Below, piece after piece: positions 46,832 to 59,992 of a stretch of 64,000 nucleotides of DNA. A program made the translations under genes and the position numbers. The DNA lies in NCBI RefSeq assembly GCF_017562075.2, contig NC_054084.1, positions 16,258,798 through 16,322,797 of the forward strand, in the 5' to 3' direction. The notes below the pieces were generated by a model. That model saw only the letters and a program-made list of their open reading frames with translations, was not told the DNA's origin and did not search any database. The stretch's first letter is position 1; each line of letters starts with the position of its first letter. Source of the stretch: Anopheles merus. Its lineage: Eukaryota > Arthropoda > Insecta > Diptera > Culicidae.

Positions 46832-49180
46832 ATACTTGAAAAAAATCTAAAAATCTTAAACAAAACTTGTTTCGGTACTGTAACCCCAACCAATCTTACA
46901 TGTATATATCAATTTCCAATCCGAAATCTCTCCACGGTGATGCGTTCGGAATTAACAGCTCGCATTGCAACATTGCCTGCAGCAATTTTGATACCACCCA
47001 TCACATCCCCGCACACCGAAGGTCATCTGCTGCACATACACAAACGCACAAACCACCCCGGGAAAACTGTCGCCATCGAGAGTGAGAGTACGCAATGCCA
47101 GGCGCGCACGGGAAGGAACGCAACCGTATCGGAGCCAAAAACGCACCCGGGCAAACAGGGGATCGGGTCGGGATCAGGAACGGGGCAGCAAGAACGATAC
47201 AACAACTGACAAGTGGCGTCTGTGTTTGCCCTTCTGCCGCGCGTACCGGGAAGCGAAATGGAAAGTGATACAGGCCAAAGATTGTGTTTTCTTTCCCCCT
47301 GCCCCGGCACATCCATTTCATCGCCGCGGTACGCTCGCTGCCCCGGGGCAAGCAAACGTACAGCGCAGCATAGCGATGCATAAACCGTTTCCCTTCCTCA
47401 CTCAAAAGCACACGCCACAGCATCAACGGCAGCAGCAGCAGCAGCAGCAGCATCACCGAGTGTTGCATGAGCCAAAGCAGACGGGATTTAGTCCTCCGGG
47501 TGAGTGTGTGAACGGAACGGAACCAAGGTGCAAAGAGGGAAGAAACTAGCTACCGTAAACAAAACAAACGAGCACTTTTGACGCAACGGCAATCGTCAAG
47601 TTGGGAGTTTTTTTTTCTCTGTTGCCTTTCGTTTGCTGACAAAGAGTCGCTGCACACAGGAGAGTTTTTTTTGTGGGCCTGTGTATGTTGCTGTTGTTCT
47701 TGCACGTTGCGTTTTGTGTAGCGTGAGCAATGGTCCCCAATTTTCACACCTCCGGAACGGCTAGGAGCACGGAGCGGCTACCGTATAATGATGAAGGAAG
47801 CACGGCCGAAGCGGAAATGGTTCAGTTTAAGGGATGAAGGAACAGTTACGTACGCTGAGTAATTAGAAGCTGCAATTCGTGACTGGGATTGCTGGTGGTT
47901 GTTCTTGTTACACTGTTTTAATTTTTTTTAAAATAAATGTGTTTTGACACTATGAAAAATATATATTTTAAATACATTGCTATTTTTATTTATTTAATTA
48001 TATGATCAATTAAGTCTTTATATGATTATATAATTAATCAAGAAATAAACATAAACATGAAAGTTTATTCTACCAAAAAAAAAAACAGATCCCTTTCTTG
48101 AAAATTCTAGTGCTACGCTTCTCTTTCCTAATCTCATAATCTCATCACAAGAGCTGCATGCACTCGATTGATTCATACGATTTTCTAATCAAATCCAATA
48201 ACAACATCATTAGTTCATTGTTCACTCTCCCAGCATAAGCGTGGGGCGAATTCGCTCTTCTCTACTGATTGCACCGCGTGAACACACCATCGTAGCATAA
48301 ATGTTATGTTGCGAGCGAAGGAGCTCACATAGATGTAACGCACCGAAGCAGGCGAATGAACGGTTCATGCTGTTTTCGCTCGTGAACTTTCGACTACAAT
48401 GCCGAACAAATTTTATCCTCACCACGACGAAACTGCAATGATACGATGAATGGAAATGAAATAATATACATTTTTGAATACAGTGAATGCAGTATGCAAG
48501 CTTCTTTTTTTTGAATTGAAACGCGTACAAAAATAGTCTATTCACAATGAAAAATAAAATTTAGCTTAATTGCCAAAACACTTCAAAGCAATTACAAATA
48601 AAAAAGAAAAGATTTTTTTACGTGTGTAATGCTTCCAAAATTCGGCAATATTTTACACAAAAAAGCTAATCCAATGCATTCCAATGTTTTTATCCGTAAA
48701 AAACATCTTCAAACCGTACTGGTCATATTTTAGCCAATCTAAAACAGATTCCATTCACTGTGCTTTGCACTGCACGACCCGTTCATCCATCAGCAGCATA
48801 CAAAACATAAAACCGAAGAATCACGAGAGAGTGAAAGAATGAAAGAGAATTTCCAGCCGTCTCTCACCATCAGCTGCAGCAGTCCTCTCCAGCAGAATGC
48901 AGCACGAAGATGCATTCTGCAAGAGAACAAAAAAGCAAATGTTTAAATTATTCTCGTTAACAATGAGCTGTGTTGTTAGCATTTGTTGATTTGTTGGTGC
49001 GGTTTCGGAAGGGCTCCGTTGCTTTTTAGGGTGCAATAAGGTGTCGTTTTGCATGGTTTTTTTTGATGATTTTTAGATGAAAAATACAATGAACAAACAC
49101 CAATAGTTATTTATTGTTAAATGCACAGAAATTTAAAAAAAAAATAACAATCCGCGAAAACCGTCGAGAGTAAGAGACAA
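46832..49180. other. no gene seen; GC-rich 46930-47900, AT-rich after
   Basis: A (CAG)n run of about eight units lies at about 47429-47453. Frames up to 155 codons overlap on both strands at 47001-47549 and have no domain. 47930-49180 is AT-rich, with no element recognised. Confidence 0.45.
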
Positions 49181-49406
49181 AAAAACCCCGATAAAGCTTT
49201 AATTCATTCATCGTTACATTTATTGCCAACAGCCTGCGGACGACTCTGTTTTGGTAACCCGTTCACGCGTTCACTGGTCCCGCGGATGAACACCGCATCG
49301 ACCGAGCACGCACGGGGCACCCGAACACGAACGATATAGAACAAGAACGCGCGCGAGAGAGAGCATGCGTACTCGTACGTGAATGTGTGCTACGAACGAT
49401 CCATCG

Positions 49407-49441
<35 letters not shown>

Positions 49442-49660
49442 AGTTGGTCGTGGCCTGCTCAGTTTCGGCTTATGTTTCGCGCGGTTCACACCGGTGTACG
49501 GGTGACGTTCGCTGCTCTCGCTCTCGCTGTGTGTGCGGCACACCACTGCCACTGACGACGACGACGGCACGGTACGTGTGCGTGTGTTTCTCAAATGCTT
49601 TTCGGGTCCCGTTTGTGGTCCGTGCCTTTGCCGTTGTTGGGTCAGTGAAGGAAAGTGAAA
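49181..49660 (+). promoter_or_regulatory. candidate promoter region (GAGA-rich, CpG-rich, initiator-like words)
   Basis: Composition changes sharply from AT-rich to GC/CpG-rich at about 49200. GAGAGAGAG lies at 49355-49364 and a CTGG tandem repeat at 49410-49440. Initiator-like TCAGTT occurs at about 49459-49464 and GTCAGTG at 49641-49647. No TATA box sits 30 bp upstream of either, and downstream elements do not fall exactly at the expected +28. Many dipteran developmental genes have TATA-less, GAGA-containing promoters of this kind. Leader-like DNA follows to 52633. Confidence 0.3.
49410..49440. repeat. (CTGG)n tetranucleotide repeat
   Basis: Seven to eight perfect units of a four-base repeat within the candidate promoter. 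Confidence 0.95.
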
Positions 49661-49848
49661 AAAAAAACGCGTGCTGGTCGCGGAAAAAAACGGTGCGTAA
49701 CTAAGGTGTTTTTAAGGGGAATTGTACTACGAATAAGAACAAACGTGTCCTTTAGTCCGATTAGTAGCTCGTGTGGAAGAAAATTCTAGCCCACCAGTAC
49801 CAGCAGTGTAGTGTGTATGTTGGATTTGATGTAGTCCCACCGTTTTCC

Positions 49849-49986
49849 ATGGAATTGCCTAGGAACAGCAACGAGGAAACGGTTCCAAAATTCGTGTTCG
49901 ATCCTGTCACTCAAGCTCAACCGCACACGTTGTACGGCGAGCCCTGTCAATCGCTGGGGCCTAGTGCAAACATTGTGCAAGTTTGA
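49849..49986 (+). CDS. candidate short ORF (45 aa) in the leader region, unrecognised
   Basis: The frame starts at ATG 49849 and ends at TGA 49984-49986. The peptide begins MELPRNSNEETVPKFVFDPV and ends SANIVQV. It is hydrophilic, of mixed composition, and more protein-like than most frames here. It could be an upstream ORF in a long 5' leader or the start of a short coding exon. The start context (TCC before ATG) is not strong, and no good donor follows. The frame is open further upstream from a GTG at 49771. I recognise no family. Confidence 0.22.
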   Translation: MELPRNSNEETVPKFVFDPVTQAQPHTLYGEPCQSLGPSANIVQV

Positions 49987-50224
49987 ACATGTAATTCGGT
50001 GGTGGTACACTCGCATCACGGCAAATGACAAAACAAACCGTCTCGCGGCGACAGTGTTTTGTGCGGACTTCTTGTCGTCCTCTCGGGGGTCCTCGGGGTG
50101 GCCTCTAGCTGGACCTCACGGCGCTTCCAACAAACACACCGACACACACACCGGTCTCTTTCGGGTACAGAGAGAGAGAGAGCGAGAGAGCTTGGTGGTG
50201 CTTCTTGGTTGATTATTATTTTTT

Positions 50225-50242
50225 AATTTGCATAAATTAAAA
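50225..50242. promoter_or_regulatory. octamer-type palindromic core
   Basis: TTAATTTGCATAAATTAA contains the octamer ATTTGCAT (50226-50233), the binding word of POU-domain factors. It sits between 7-bp complementary arms, in an AT core flanked by GC-rich DNA. Confidence 0.25.
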
Positions 50243-50694
50243 CCGCCCGCGCGCCTGCCTGAACGACCGGAACGACAGCAACAACGGAACGGGCAGCAAA
50301 AATAAAACCCAACCACCCAACCAACCCCCCACCATTTCTCCCCCATTTGTGTGTGTGTTAGTTCCTTGAAGACACCTTTCTTCACGTCCCTTTCCTCCTC
50401 CTCACCAGCACCCTAATTGTGTGTCTTACGCCATTTTCACGCTAGCCCGGGCCGGAAGTGTTGCCGGACCGGTTTGTGGAAGGAATTTTTGCTCCAACCG
50501 GTCGGGTCTACCCTACCAGGAATATCCTTACCGTCCCTTCCGCACAGGGCAACACAGTGGCGGCTAAGAGAAACGCCACCCAGCATTGTTTTATGGGCTC
50601 ATCACACGCCATAGCGCGCCGCCCGTTTCGCCCAAGAAAAGCCGGCCGAAAACAGTTTCGCTTGCTACGATTGTGTTTCTATGTGTGTTTTTCC

Positions 50695-50697
<3 letters not shown>

Positions 50698-50726
<29 letters not shown>
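50698..50726. repeat. (TG)n microsatellite
   Basis: A TG run of about 29 bp in the candidate leader region. Confidence 0.95.
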
Positions 50727-50732
<6 letters not shown>

Positions 50733-50962
50733 GGGGGCGATGTAGTGACGTCTAGTAGACCGCATTCCTTGTACGAGCTGTTCGGAGGCCTGTGTATGAC
50801 ATTTTGTGTTAATGTGAACGCGTACCTGTGTCTGTGTGTCTGGGCTCAAGGATCCACCAAGGAAAGGTGTTTGGAATTTTCCGGCATTTTACCCCCGAAG
50901 ACAGAGGGGGGAAAAGGAAAAGCGCGTCACAAAAAGCTACCGGAGGTGCAAAAAGGTGTCCG

Positions 50963-50982
50963 ATTTTTTTTTTTTTTTTTTT
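50963..50982. repeat. poly-T tract
   Basis: An unbroken run of about 20 T. Confidence 0.9.
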
Positions 50983-51616
50983 GGAGGTCACAGCCAAATC
51001 GATAAGAACGCAGGGGGTTTGAGTGCGGCGAGTGCGTGAGAGTGGTTTGTGCGAATATTGATTTCGGAAGTTGTGAAACACAGCCAAACACCGTCAGCAG
51101 TGAATGATGAGAATGGATTTGATTAAATGTTGCGTCACCAGAGACTAACACGGCTTAAACATCGAAGAAATGCTTTGTCTCCTGTGTGTCCTTTTGTCTG
51201 TGTGTCCGAGTGTTTGCCGATGTCACTAATAATCAGTTCAAATTACCATAATTACTCCCCCCCGGGACAACGTTGGGAGGTAAGGTGCATGTGCATCCTT
51301 CGGTTGCAGTTTGTGCTCGCTGCTTTGTGCGCGGTTTGTGTGCAGTGTTGGGAAGGGGGTGGAAGCGGCTCCCGGGGTTGGACACATTTTCGCGCCCGCG
51401 ACCACACTTTGATGGATTGGCAGCTTGATTGGTTGGTGTCGGTTTTGTGTGTAAAAGGGTGGGTAGCTTGGGTTTTTGGGGGTTGGCGGTGGTGGTGGTC
51501 ACCCAACCCAAGCTTTGGGCCTCCCAGTGTTGCGAGATTGCGTGTGGTTTATGCAAATGATTTGCGGTTAACCTGACCGAGAAAGGGAGGTTCGCAGCAC
51601 GGTTCGACTTAAAGTG

Positions 51617-51650
51617 TATGTGTGTGTGTGTGTGTATGTGTGTGTATGTT
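51617..51650. repeat. (TG)n microsatellite, interrupted
   Basis: A TG run of about 34 bp with two TA interruptions. Confidence 0.93.
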
Positions 51651-51721
51651 TGGGGTAAGCATGACCACCAGCGTACGGTTTCGCGACCACAAACTATCGG
51701 AAACTAAATTGGTACTACCCG

Positions 51722-51832
<111 letters not shown>

Positions 51833-52199
51833 ACTCCCCTTTACCCCAATGCCCACTGTCCAAAAACCTTTCCGATGGAAACCGACACTTCATTTCTTGA
51901 CTTGCTGTGCGTGTCTTTGTAAACCGTGGGTGTAAAGAGGGGGATGTTTAAGTCCCCCACCGAAAGGGTGGACGGCGGCCCAGTGGTTTACAATGAATTA
52001 ATTGTGGTAATTTCGAATTTCCGATTTTTTGCTCTCCTCAGGTTGAATGTTGGGAATACAATACTGAATAGTGTGCTACTGAATGGTTTGGGTGTGTGTT
52101 TTGTGACAACCGCCCCCCTTTCTGCCCAGTGCAGAATGCACCCCTGTTGATGCTAGAGGAGGGTGGCAAAGGTGGAAGCATGTGAATTGAAGCTTAAAG

Positions 52200-52633
52200 T
52201 GTTGTGCATTCAGTGAAATGATTTAATTAAAATAAAATTAAGATGTAAAATAATAAATAAATATCGAAAAGTAATCAATAATAAGAAAGATTCCATTAAA
52301 AAAAGTGAAAGATATTAAGAAAAGTGTAAAATAGTGGCAAAGTGGTGAATTTTTCAAATCTAATTTCCAGCAAAATCTGTATATTTGCTTCATTTTACAA
52401 AAATACTAAGTGCTTGTGAATGATTAAATAAAATCCATTCGTGTGTTGTGAGTTTGCGAAAATTACAAAAATATAATTGAAAAGCTTAAAACAGCCCGAA
52501 ACGTGAAAAAAGTGCACAGCAAAACGTGTAGCTGTGTATCATTGCTGTAGAGGGAATTATTAAACAATTCATCATACACAAAAAAGCATAACCATCTGTC
52601 AGCCAGCATCAACCATTCGCATCCAATGTTAAG
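52200..52633 (+). other. candidate 5' UTR exon (3' end at splice donor)
   Basis: A-rich plus-strand sequence with the words GTGAAAGATATT, AAAGTGTAAAATAG, GTGGCAAAGTGG, CGTGAAAAAAGTGC and CAGCAAAACGTG. It ends CATCCAATGTTAAG|GTAAGACATCG. This wording is typical of dipteran 5' leaders. The donor (AAG|GTAAGA) fits the consensus. No long ORF starts in it; the ATG at 52627 in CCAATGTTAAG would run into the splice site. The true start of the exon is not fixed: a TCAGTG initiator-like word lies at about 52210, or it may extend upstream. The downstream exon is not in view. Confidence 0.42.
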
Positions 52634-52642
52634 GTAAGACAT
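52634..52642 (+). promoter_or_regulatory. splice donor site
   Basis: AAG|GTAAGACAT at 52633/52634 matches the donor consensus at positions -3 to +5 (AAG and GTAAG). It marks the end of the candidate leader exon. Confidence 0.4.
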
Positions 52643-55149
52643 CGTTGTCCTTTTATGTCCTGCTCTCTCTCTTGATAAGCTTCAACCACAAACAATACAA
52701 AATTGTACCCCCAGTCTGCTCTGAAAATCTGATTAATTAGCTCGTGAGACTGTTAATGGAGACGAATTAGAGGGGGCATAATTTATTTCCCTCTGACAAC
52801 GGGCGCATATCGAGATATGGTCATAATGTGCCATAAGGAGAGAGGTGAACGAAGAAAAAAAGAACATAAAAACAACATCTTTCATCCCTACCATGGATGA
52901 TGCACAGGATGGCCCACTCACACACTCTCTGCTACAAGTTGTGTTGCCATCCGTTGACTTTCTCTATTTCCCTGGTTTGGATGTGGCGACCGATGATGTA
53001 AGCATCAGGTCACATTTATCATCGAAATCTACACGAAAGAGTTTGGGTGTACGGCAGTCTCTTCTCCTTCCTGGACTGGAGGCAACAACCACTGGTACCC
53101 TTGGTACAGCTCAATCTCCTACAGTTCCCACGAAACGCATTGAAATGTGCTGATGGTGGTGGTGATGGTGGACACAGGACAACGTGAGCAATTTGTCAGG
53201 TTCTCCGGTTCAGGTTCGGTGAGCTTCACATTGCCTCAACCCCCTGCCAGAAGAATAACTGTCATCTTGGAGCGGGCAACTTGGCGCGTTCTAATGCGTT
53301 TTTAAAAGCTCGACCAGCCCGGAAAGCGGTCGAAATGATGCTGTAAAATCGGTGCAATTGGTACCCGTCGTCAGCAGCGCAATCGCCATCGCCATCTCTT
53401 TCGCCTGCTACATTCTGTTTGTCTTTGGGAGGGTAGTTCGGTACGACCTTGCACGGACTCGGACGAGACGGTCGAGTGTTCCATTCTTACGATTGATTGA
53501 TTAAGATTTCCCGCCCTCTAATGATGACAATCGAGAGGAGTACGCGAGGGAGCGCCTTGCTGTTGCCTTTTCTTCGTTCGCGTCCTCTGTTCTGGCAACT
53601 TCAAGAACGAACTATCTCCCCTCCGCTAGAGCACAATTCTCGCTTGCAGCTGAAGAGCTCGCTCGCTTGCTTGCTCTCTTTCCCGTTGCTGTTGCGCTTC
53701 CCGCAGGAATGTGAATGAGAGTCGTGGCAGTTATTGGTTTTCTTCCCCTTCCCCTCACGACCCCCCCTTGGGACTGGTGGTGGTGGAATTATGATTGAAT
53801 GTTTATTTGATTTCAAACGCACCCGTCCGTCTGGCTCGCGTCGCTTTCTTGCGATCTTCCGAGCTTCTGCGAAGCGCAATGTCTTGACGAATTGAGACAG
53901 ACATCATCGATGGTGAGTTTTTTTTTATTTTCTTTCCCCCGTTGATTCGTATCACTCTCGGAGTCGGAGAAGCCTCTTCACCTTCCCTCTTGCTGTTTTG
54001 ATATACACTTCAGAGGTTAGATATTTCCCCCGATGATAAAAAAGATGGGGAATCAAAACGCAACAGTAAGAAACACGGAATTTTAAACATAAAACGAAAC
54101 TTCCCCATAAAAAAAACATCGACACCGATAAGCGTGCTCGGTGCTCCAGCCAAACCCGTGAACCTTCCTCAACTCGATTTGAATATCGGAGTGTGGAGAC
54201 GGTTCATCCCGCTTCGGTTCGGTTATAAAAACACACGCCAGCTAAGTAAACGTTGCAGCTGCAGCTGCATCGGTTTTCGGGGTGGGCTGGCCAGGTTCGC
54301 TCGCACGCCGGTTTCGTCTCCGCTGAGTCATTTGGCAGCGTTGGCATTCGTATGTGTGTGTGTGTGTATTTAGGATGGAATTTGTAGGTCATCGCTTTGA
54401 TCGACGAGATATGTCAATAAGTCGTACGTCGTATGTGCAGGTCACCCAGGGACGCTGATTGTGCATGGTTAGGGAGTGCTTAAAGCGGGTGTTTGAAATT
54501 GATAGATAAACGTTTATTTGACCGTGTTCACTGTTTGTATCGGAGTGGAATGGTTTTTGAAGGGTTTGTCTGATGGCATTTAGATGTCAGAATGTGGATC
54601 GACTATAACGCTCAATGCGGCAGTCAACAGCTGGAATGTATTTTTATTTAAATATGAGATATCTTGAATCTCCTAGGCTTAAAGATCATCCATATGGCTC
54701 AAAGAAATCCTTGATAAACAAACGATGGCTGATAAAGCTGTTATTGCGTGCAGTAATAAAGTAAACTTTAAATTTGTACCTTCTACCCTGTGTCTTATCT
54801 TTGGAAAATATACTTTGAGACTGTTTTTCTTTGACTTGCTCTTTGATGATTGCCTTATAGTCAAATATTGTTGTCTTCGATATCAAAACTGAAGATGATG
54901 ATGCAACAATTGGCCCCTGAGAGACTGGATTTAGTGCTCTGGTAGCAAACATTGAGATCTTCGAAGAGACAAATATTTTTGTTAAATAATGACGGCAATT
55001 TCTTTGAGTAGATCGGACGTTAACGGATGCTTGTTTATGGTACAAAAGGTTCAATTTTAACAAATTCCAAAAAACTTACAACTCAATTCGTCTTATTAAA
55101 TATGATAATGAAACGTAGACCAACATTTTAAAAGGACACGTATTCAATT
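52643..55149. other. no gene seen; possible first-intron start
   Basis: GC-richer 52740-54400. A 102-codon frame at 52845-53153 and others lack domains. GGTTATAAAAAC at about 54221-54232 is TATA-like and is followed by GCAGCTGCAGCTGC at about 54254-54267, which holds two overlapping CAGCTG E-boxes. This may be another promoter or chance. A short TG run lies at about 54352-54368. Confidence 0.4.
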
Positions 55150-55520
55150 TAGTACTGGGTAAATCTGATTCTGATTCATGAATCTGAGCTCTGAACTGAA
55201 TCTGACTCTGAATGAATCTTTGGAATGATTCAATTAATCTGAATCTTGGTTGAAAAGATTCATGAATCTCAAAAGATTTATGATTCTCGAAAGATTCAAG
55301 TATCTCCAAGGATTCATGCATCTCTAAAGATTCATGAATTGCTAGAGATATATGAATTTTAATAGATTTATGAATCTTATAGATTCATGAACCTTAAGAG
55401 AAGCATGAATCCTTCGAGATTGTTGAATATTTAGAGATTCATGAATCTTTGAAGATTTGACTCCAGATTTGAATCACTCATCACTGAAGAATCTCATATG
55501 AATGATTTTCAACGGAAGAT
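55150..55520. repeat. degenerate GATTCATGAATCT array
   Basis: GATTCATGAATC and close forms (GATTCATGCATC, GATTTATGAATC) recur about fifteen times with a period of about 20-25 bp and a variable AAAGA/TAGA linker. The unit AGATTCATGAATCT is a perfect 14-bp palindrome. The Glu/Ser/Phe-rich frame on the minus strand (55076-55321) is an artefact. Confidence 0.85.
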
Positions 55521-58500
55521 TCATGAAACCCAACTCTAATTCAAGTAAGTAGGATTGGATTGGTTGGATACTGTATGTCCTGGGGATCACAATCAAGCAA
55601 GGTATCATAAGTTTACAAGAAGAACTCCTTCATGTCGTACAGTATTTTGTTTATCCTGTCGCATAGTCAAAGCATTGTCGCAATCACACACCATATCCGT
55701 TGATAAGATATCGCTTGAAGCACTTCTATATTTAAAGTTCCAAATATTAGGCACTACAAGCTATTCTTATCCCCTCTATGACCCGTTTTACCTTAAACCA
55801 AACGCACAAAACTAAACATTTGATCCCCACTGGCACTGTTGATGCAGGAATTAGCTCCCATATTTGCTTGTCTCCGATAGACTTCTGCGTGATCAGTTTC
55901 ACATAAAAAAGAAGGTGCAGCTGGTGCGATAACGCTCTGTGTGCGCGCGCGCACGATAAAGGTGCATTGTTTATCGCCGTGCTTCACTTCCTTCAGGAGG
56001 TTAGAAATTCTTTCCGCTCGATCTGTGTGCTCGTGTACTACGTGTACAGCGCTTGTCTACCATGTTGTGTAGAAAAATCCCTGCGAGTCGTCATCGTCTG
56101 TCCCCGATGCAGACTTTAGCAACTGGAAGGCAAAAACAAATTTGCTTATCAAACTCACCCGCAAAGGCGCGTCCCGTAACGATAACGAATCCCACCCTCG
56201 GAACGAAGAAACAGGAGAGAATAAAAGTGTTTGACTGACTTCAGGATGACTCGGAAGCGTATAAGCCGCCCGCGCACGATGTCCCATGAAAGGGCGCGAA
56301 GCGAGTGTCACCGTGTGCGGTATCAGTTGACTGCGGAGGTGTGGGAAGGGTGGCAAGAGATCGCGACCAGCTGTCGCCAACGGGGGCGATGGTTCGCGAA
56401 GGCGCTAAGAGGTCGCACAAAACACAAACGCGCGCACGCCTGGAGGATGGCGCGGCATGAATTAGACCCATTGTTGTCCTTTTACGGGCAGCTTCTCGCG
56501 ACCGAAAAGCCGAGATTACTGGCCGCCCAATGTGGCTTTGTTACAGGAGGTTCTTTTTCACAACCGCATCATCACGAATAGAATATGATCACCGAATGGG
56601 AGGCCTGGAGACTGGTGTCGTCATCGACCAGCACCGTCTCAAAACGCGAGCTAATTAGGAAAGCAAACAACGCGTCCGCGTCCAAGGGGCCATTAAAGTT
56701 ATGCTTTCTTTTCCCTGTTGTGCTCAAGGCGCATCCATCGTGCTTGGAAAATCGATATCTCATAACCTTTCCAGTATAAGACGCGACCGCACAACACTTT
56801 CTGCCACAGGCCCGTTGGGTCTGGTCGCGCGCCGTTGGTGGTGTTGCCGTGTCGCCTCCTCGCCATGCTAATGAACTCATCGAAACGCCCATCGTGCGCA
56901 CCCGTGACGAAGTAAATTAGCGATCGCGATGGGTGGTGTGTCGACTGGCGAGAGAGTAAGGGTTTTTCTTTTTCTTCTTTTGCTCCCCCTTTGCGGTTGC
57001 TACTTCTTCTCCATTGATGTGCGTTGAGTCAGGCACTGAAAGCGGAGGAAAAAAGGCGAGAAAAACTAAGAATGAATCGAATGCGAAACATATTTTCCCT
57101 CTTTTTTTGCGCGCGCGCAACAACGCATTGTTTGTTGTGGTGTGTTGTTTGAGCTTGCGCTTCCTGTGTAAGTGTTTAGTTGCACTAGGAATGCATCGCC
57201 GACGCTGCACATTCCCATTTCCAACTAGCGATATCGACCAGCTCGACTGTGTTCTAGCATGGGCCGCGGCTCGATGGAAACTTCTTCAAACACAAAGCAA
57301 AGTACAACGCACACTCGGTGGAACTAATCAGTCCGCGGTCCGGGTGCATGCGTTGATAATTAGAAACAGCAGCGCGGCGCTGGATGCAGCCTGGGGTTGC
57401 GCGCTGCAGCGTTCGATGGCGAGACAGTTTTCCGCGTCTTCGGGCGTCGCGGGTGTTTGCCTTCCCGTCCCGTATGGCGACGGACGGTGGTGGTGGTGGC
57501 TTTTATTTACATTTGTTTTAAAAATGGATATGGAAACATGATCTCATCGGTTGGGTTGAAGTGCTTTGGGGAGGAGGAGTGCTGCATCTTGGAATGAGTA
57601 CGAGGCTGTGTACCTTGCTCGGTGCGCGAGGTCTTAATTTCTTGGCGCGGCAGAACGTTTAATTGCTGTGTAGCGTTGTGTGTGTCCCCTCCCGTTCGCG
57701 GTCTGTTCACTGTTCGGTGGGTGACATTTGTGTCATGTTGGAATGCTTGTCGCGCGTATGTAAGCATTAACCCCCCTTTTGATACCGTTTTGTTGTTACC
57801 AGAACGCAGGAGGAGATGAGATGTATGAATGAGTGTGGTTAGTGGCTTCGTTTGTAAATGTATCGTGCTGGTAAGATTAAGTGATCGCATTAGTTTGCGA
57901 TTGAAAGCTGGTGATGAATATTTACATTGCAAAGTAAAATATTAAAGGAAAAAAAATATTTGAATTTCGGACCAAATGTTCGTTGAAAAGAATAATTATT
58001 GCTTGGAAAACAATGCAAAAATATTTGGCACAATTAAAGAGTAATTTTACTATTTGGAGCCAATTGAAATATTGCCGATATTACTATTATTTTTTTAATC
58101 TTGATCTTGTGAAGTTCATTCGTACAATGCTGTTTTTAAAAGGTTCATTATATGTTGAATGGTACACCAAAGTAATGTTTGATCGCTGAACATGTATTTT
58201 TGCTTTCAATCGGGACTATCTGGCAAGAAATTATTATAAAATACCATCAATCGTTTCATAAATGTTGCATGAAATTTAATTTAAAACAAACAAATAAAAC
58301 AATTTTTGGAATTAAATAAGAATGTAAGGAAATAAAGAAAGCAAACGTTCAGATTTGAGTTTTGATACAGCAGATATTACCACAGTAAAAGTATAAATCA
58401 ATAAAAATCCTTCAATTTTAAACAAAAATCAGCTACAAAGCTGTTAATGAATACAATATATAGATAATTTAAAGAATTATTTTAAATATATAGATCCTTC

Positions 58501-59967
58501 TCACCCATAATCACAAACAGCCTATAATTAAACCATCAATGGCGTGAACTTTATCTTTCCGGTCGTCGAGGGAATGGGGCTGTGATTAAACGCCGAATGT
58601 TTACACCGCACGGCTGGTGCATTTCCCGGAACCATTTATTGAACATCGGCAGGGGGTAAGGGTTTATTTGGCCGCCGAAAAGCCAAAAATCACATCCACC
58701 TGCCCCACACACACACACTTACATACACACGTATACCGTTTCGCTTTTACCCATTTGCAGCTCGCACCGTGGATGAAATGAGGGCTTGTTGCTGCTCCCA
58801 TTTGGCGTCCGCAATCAAAGAAATATCAAACAACCGCCAGCCGGCCGCGGACGCTAGAATGGTTGGATGGTGGGGATGTGTCTTTTTTTATCAAAATCCC
58901 CCCCTCTTGCCACGACAAACCTTTCCCGCCGGTGGTGGTGGTATCATGCCGGGTGATAATTTATGCTCTGCAACTTACGGCCGCCCTGGTGCGTTCTTTT
59001 CATCTTTGCCGATTGATTTCGTTTGCATTTTTTTTTGGTGGGGAAAGAAGGGGAAGCGTGAAGCCCCACTCTATATCCAATGCATGTGAAGGGTTTCATG
59101 AAAAATCAATTTATTTTGATGTTATAATACGAGCGCCAATGGAAACAAAGGGGTTGGATTGGTATAAGTCCAAAATGTGTCGTAAAAGAAAGCTTGAAAG
59201 CGTCTCGTGTGCCAACAGTTTGGTCATTTCGTCAAGAATCTTCAATAACATTGATCTTAATGCATGCAATTGTTAAATTAATCTCGTAAAGGTTTGAAGT
59301 TGCTATGGTTGTTACCGTCACCCATTATTCACCCAACATTCTCGCACACAGAAATGGTGTTCAGCACACCAATTCACGATACAATTCGCAGCTTAATGGA
59401 AGTGTGTCGTAAAAGCTGCCTTTAGACGGGATGCTCAACTCGCCCTCACTTGTTGGAGCGAGCGGAGCTGGCTCGGGTTATTTTCTCACCCTTATCCGGC
59501 ACCAGTTGCCCAGCTCCTTATCACCAGCGACGATTGCATTCACGCCATGCATCGGTCAAGTGCCCAGTGGGTAAGTCTAATTGCTCGTTTCAGTACAATC
59601 TTGAGGCAATGCTCTGGCTCAGTTGATGGTTTGAGCCATTTGGAGGGATTTTGCTTTTTTATTGACTCCATCAACACAACTCCAAACCAAACCATTGGAG
59701 GAATGAGCTGCCCACAGTGAAGTGTGTTAGCGAAGAAACATTAACGATTCCTTGCCAAGAGATTTGCCGAACCAAACCAAACGGATATGAATGTGAACGC
59801 CGGGCCGGGGGAATCGACTTCGAACGCTTTGGGGTGGATCGTAAATTTGATCATATTTATGTGCGTTTCATCGCGCGTTTCCTATCGTGTTTCCACCGTT
59901 TCCCCGTTTTGTTTCGATTCGTTCAGCATCTTACATTCGTGCTTTGGCTGGCCCGTCCCTGCCCGTG
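55521..59967. other. no gene seen; GC-rich 55830-57900 and 58560-59080
   Basis: Frames of 107-175 codons (56057-56581, 57014-57541, 57507-57932, 58769-59276) overlap on both strands or lack domains. 57930-58560 is AT-rich. A short ACACAC run lies at about 58708-58720. No mobile element recognised. Confidence 0.45.
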
Positions 59968-59992
59968 CTCCCTCTCTCTCTCTCTCTCTCTT
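59968..59992. repeat. (CT)n microsatellite
   Basis: A CT run of about 23 bp. It lies within a 167-codon plus-strand frame (59717-60220) that has no recognisable domain. Confidence 0.93.

Noticed and set aside
47429..47453. (CAG)n considered as a polyglutamine coding tract
   Set aside because: The frame has no recognised protein around it, and overlapping frames exist on both strands.
53497..53879. Arg-rich frames on both strands near 53.5-53.9 kb
   Set aside because: Overlapping frames in GC-rich DNA without domain or splice support.
57014..57541. 175-codon plus-strand ORF
   Set aside because: No recognisable domain; mixed basic, hydrophobic and Trp-rich tracts typical of chance frames in GC-rich DNA.
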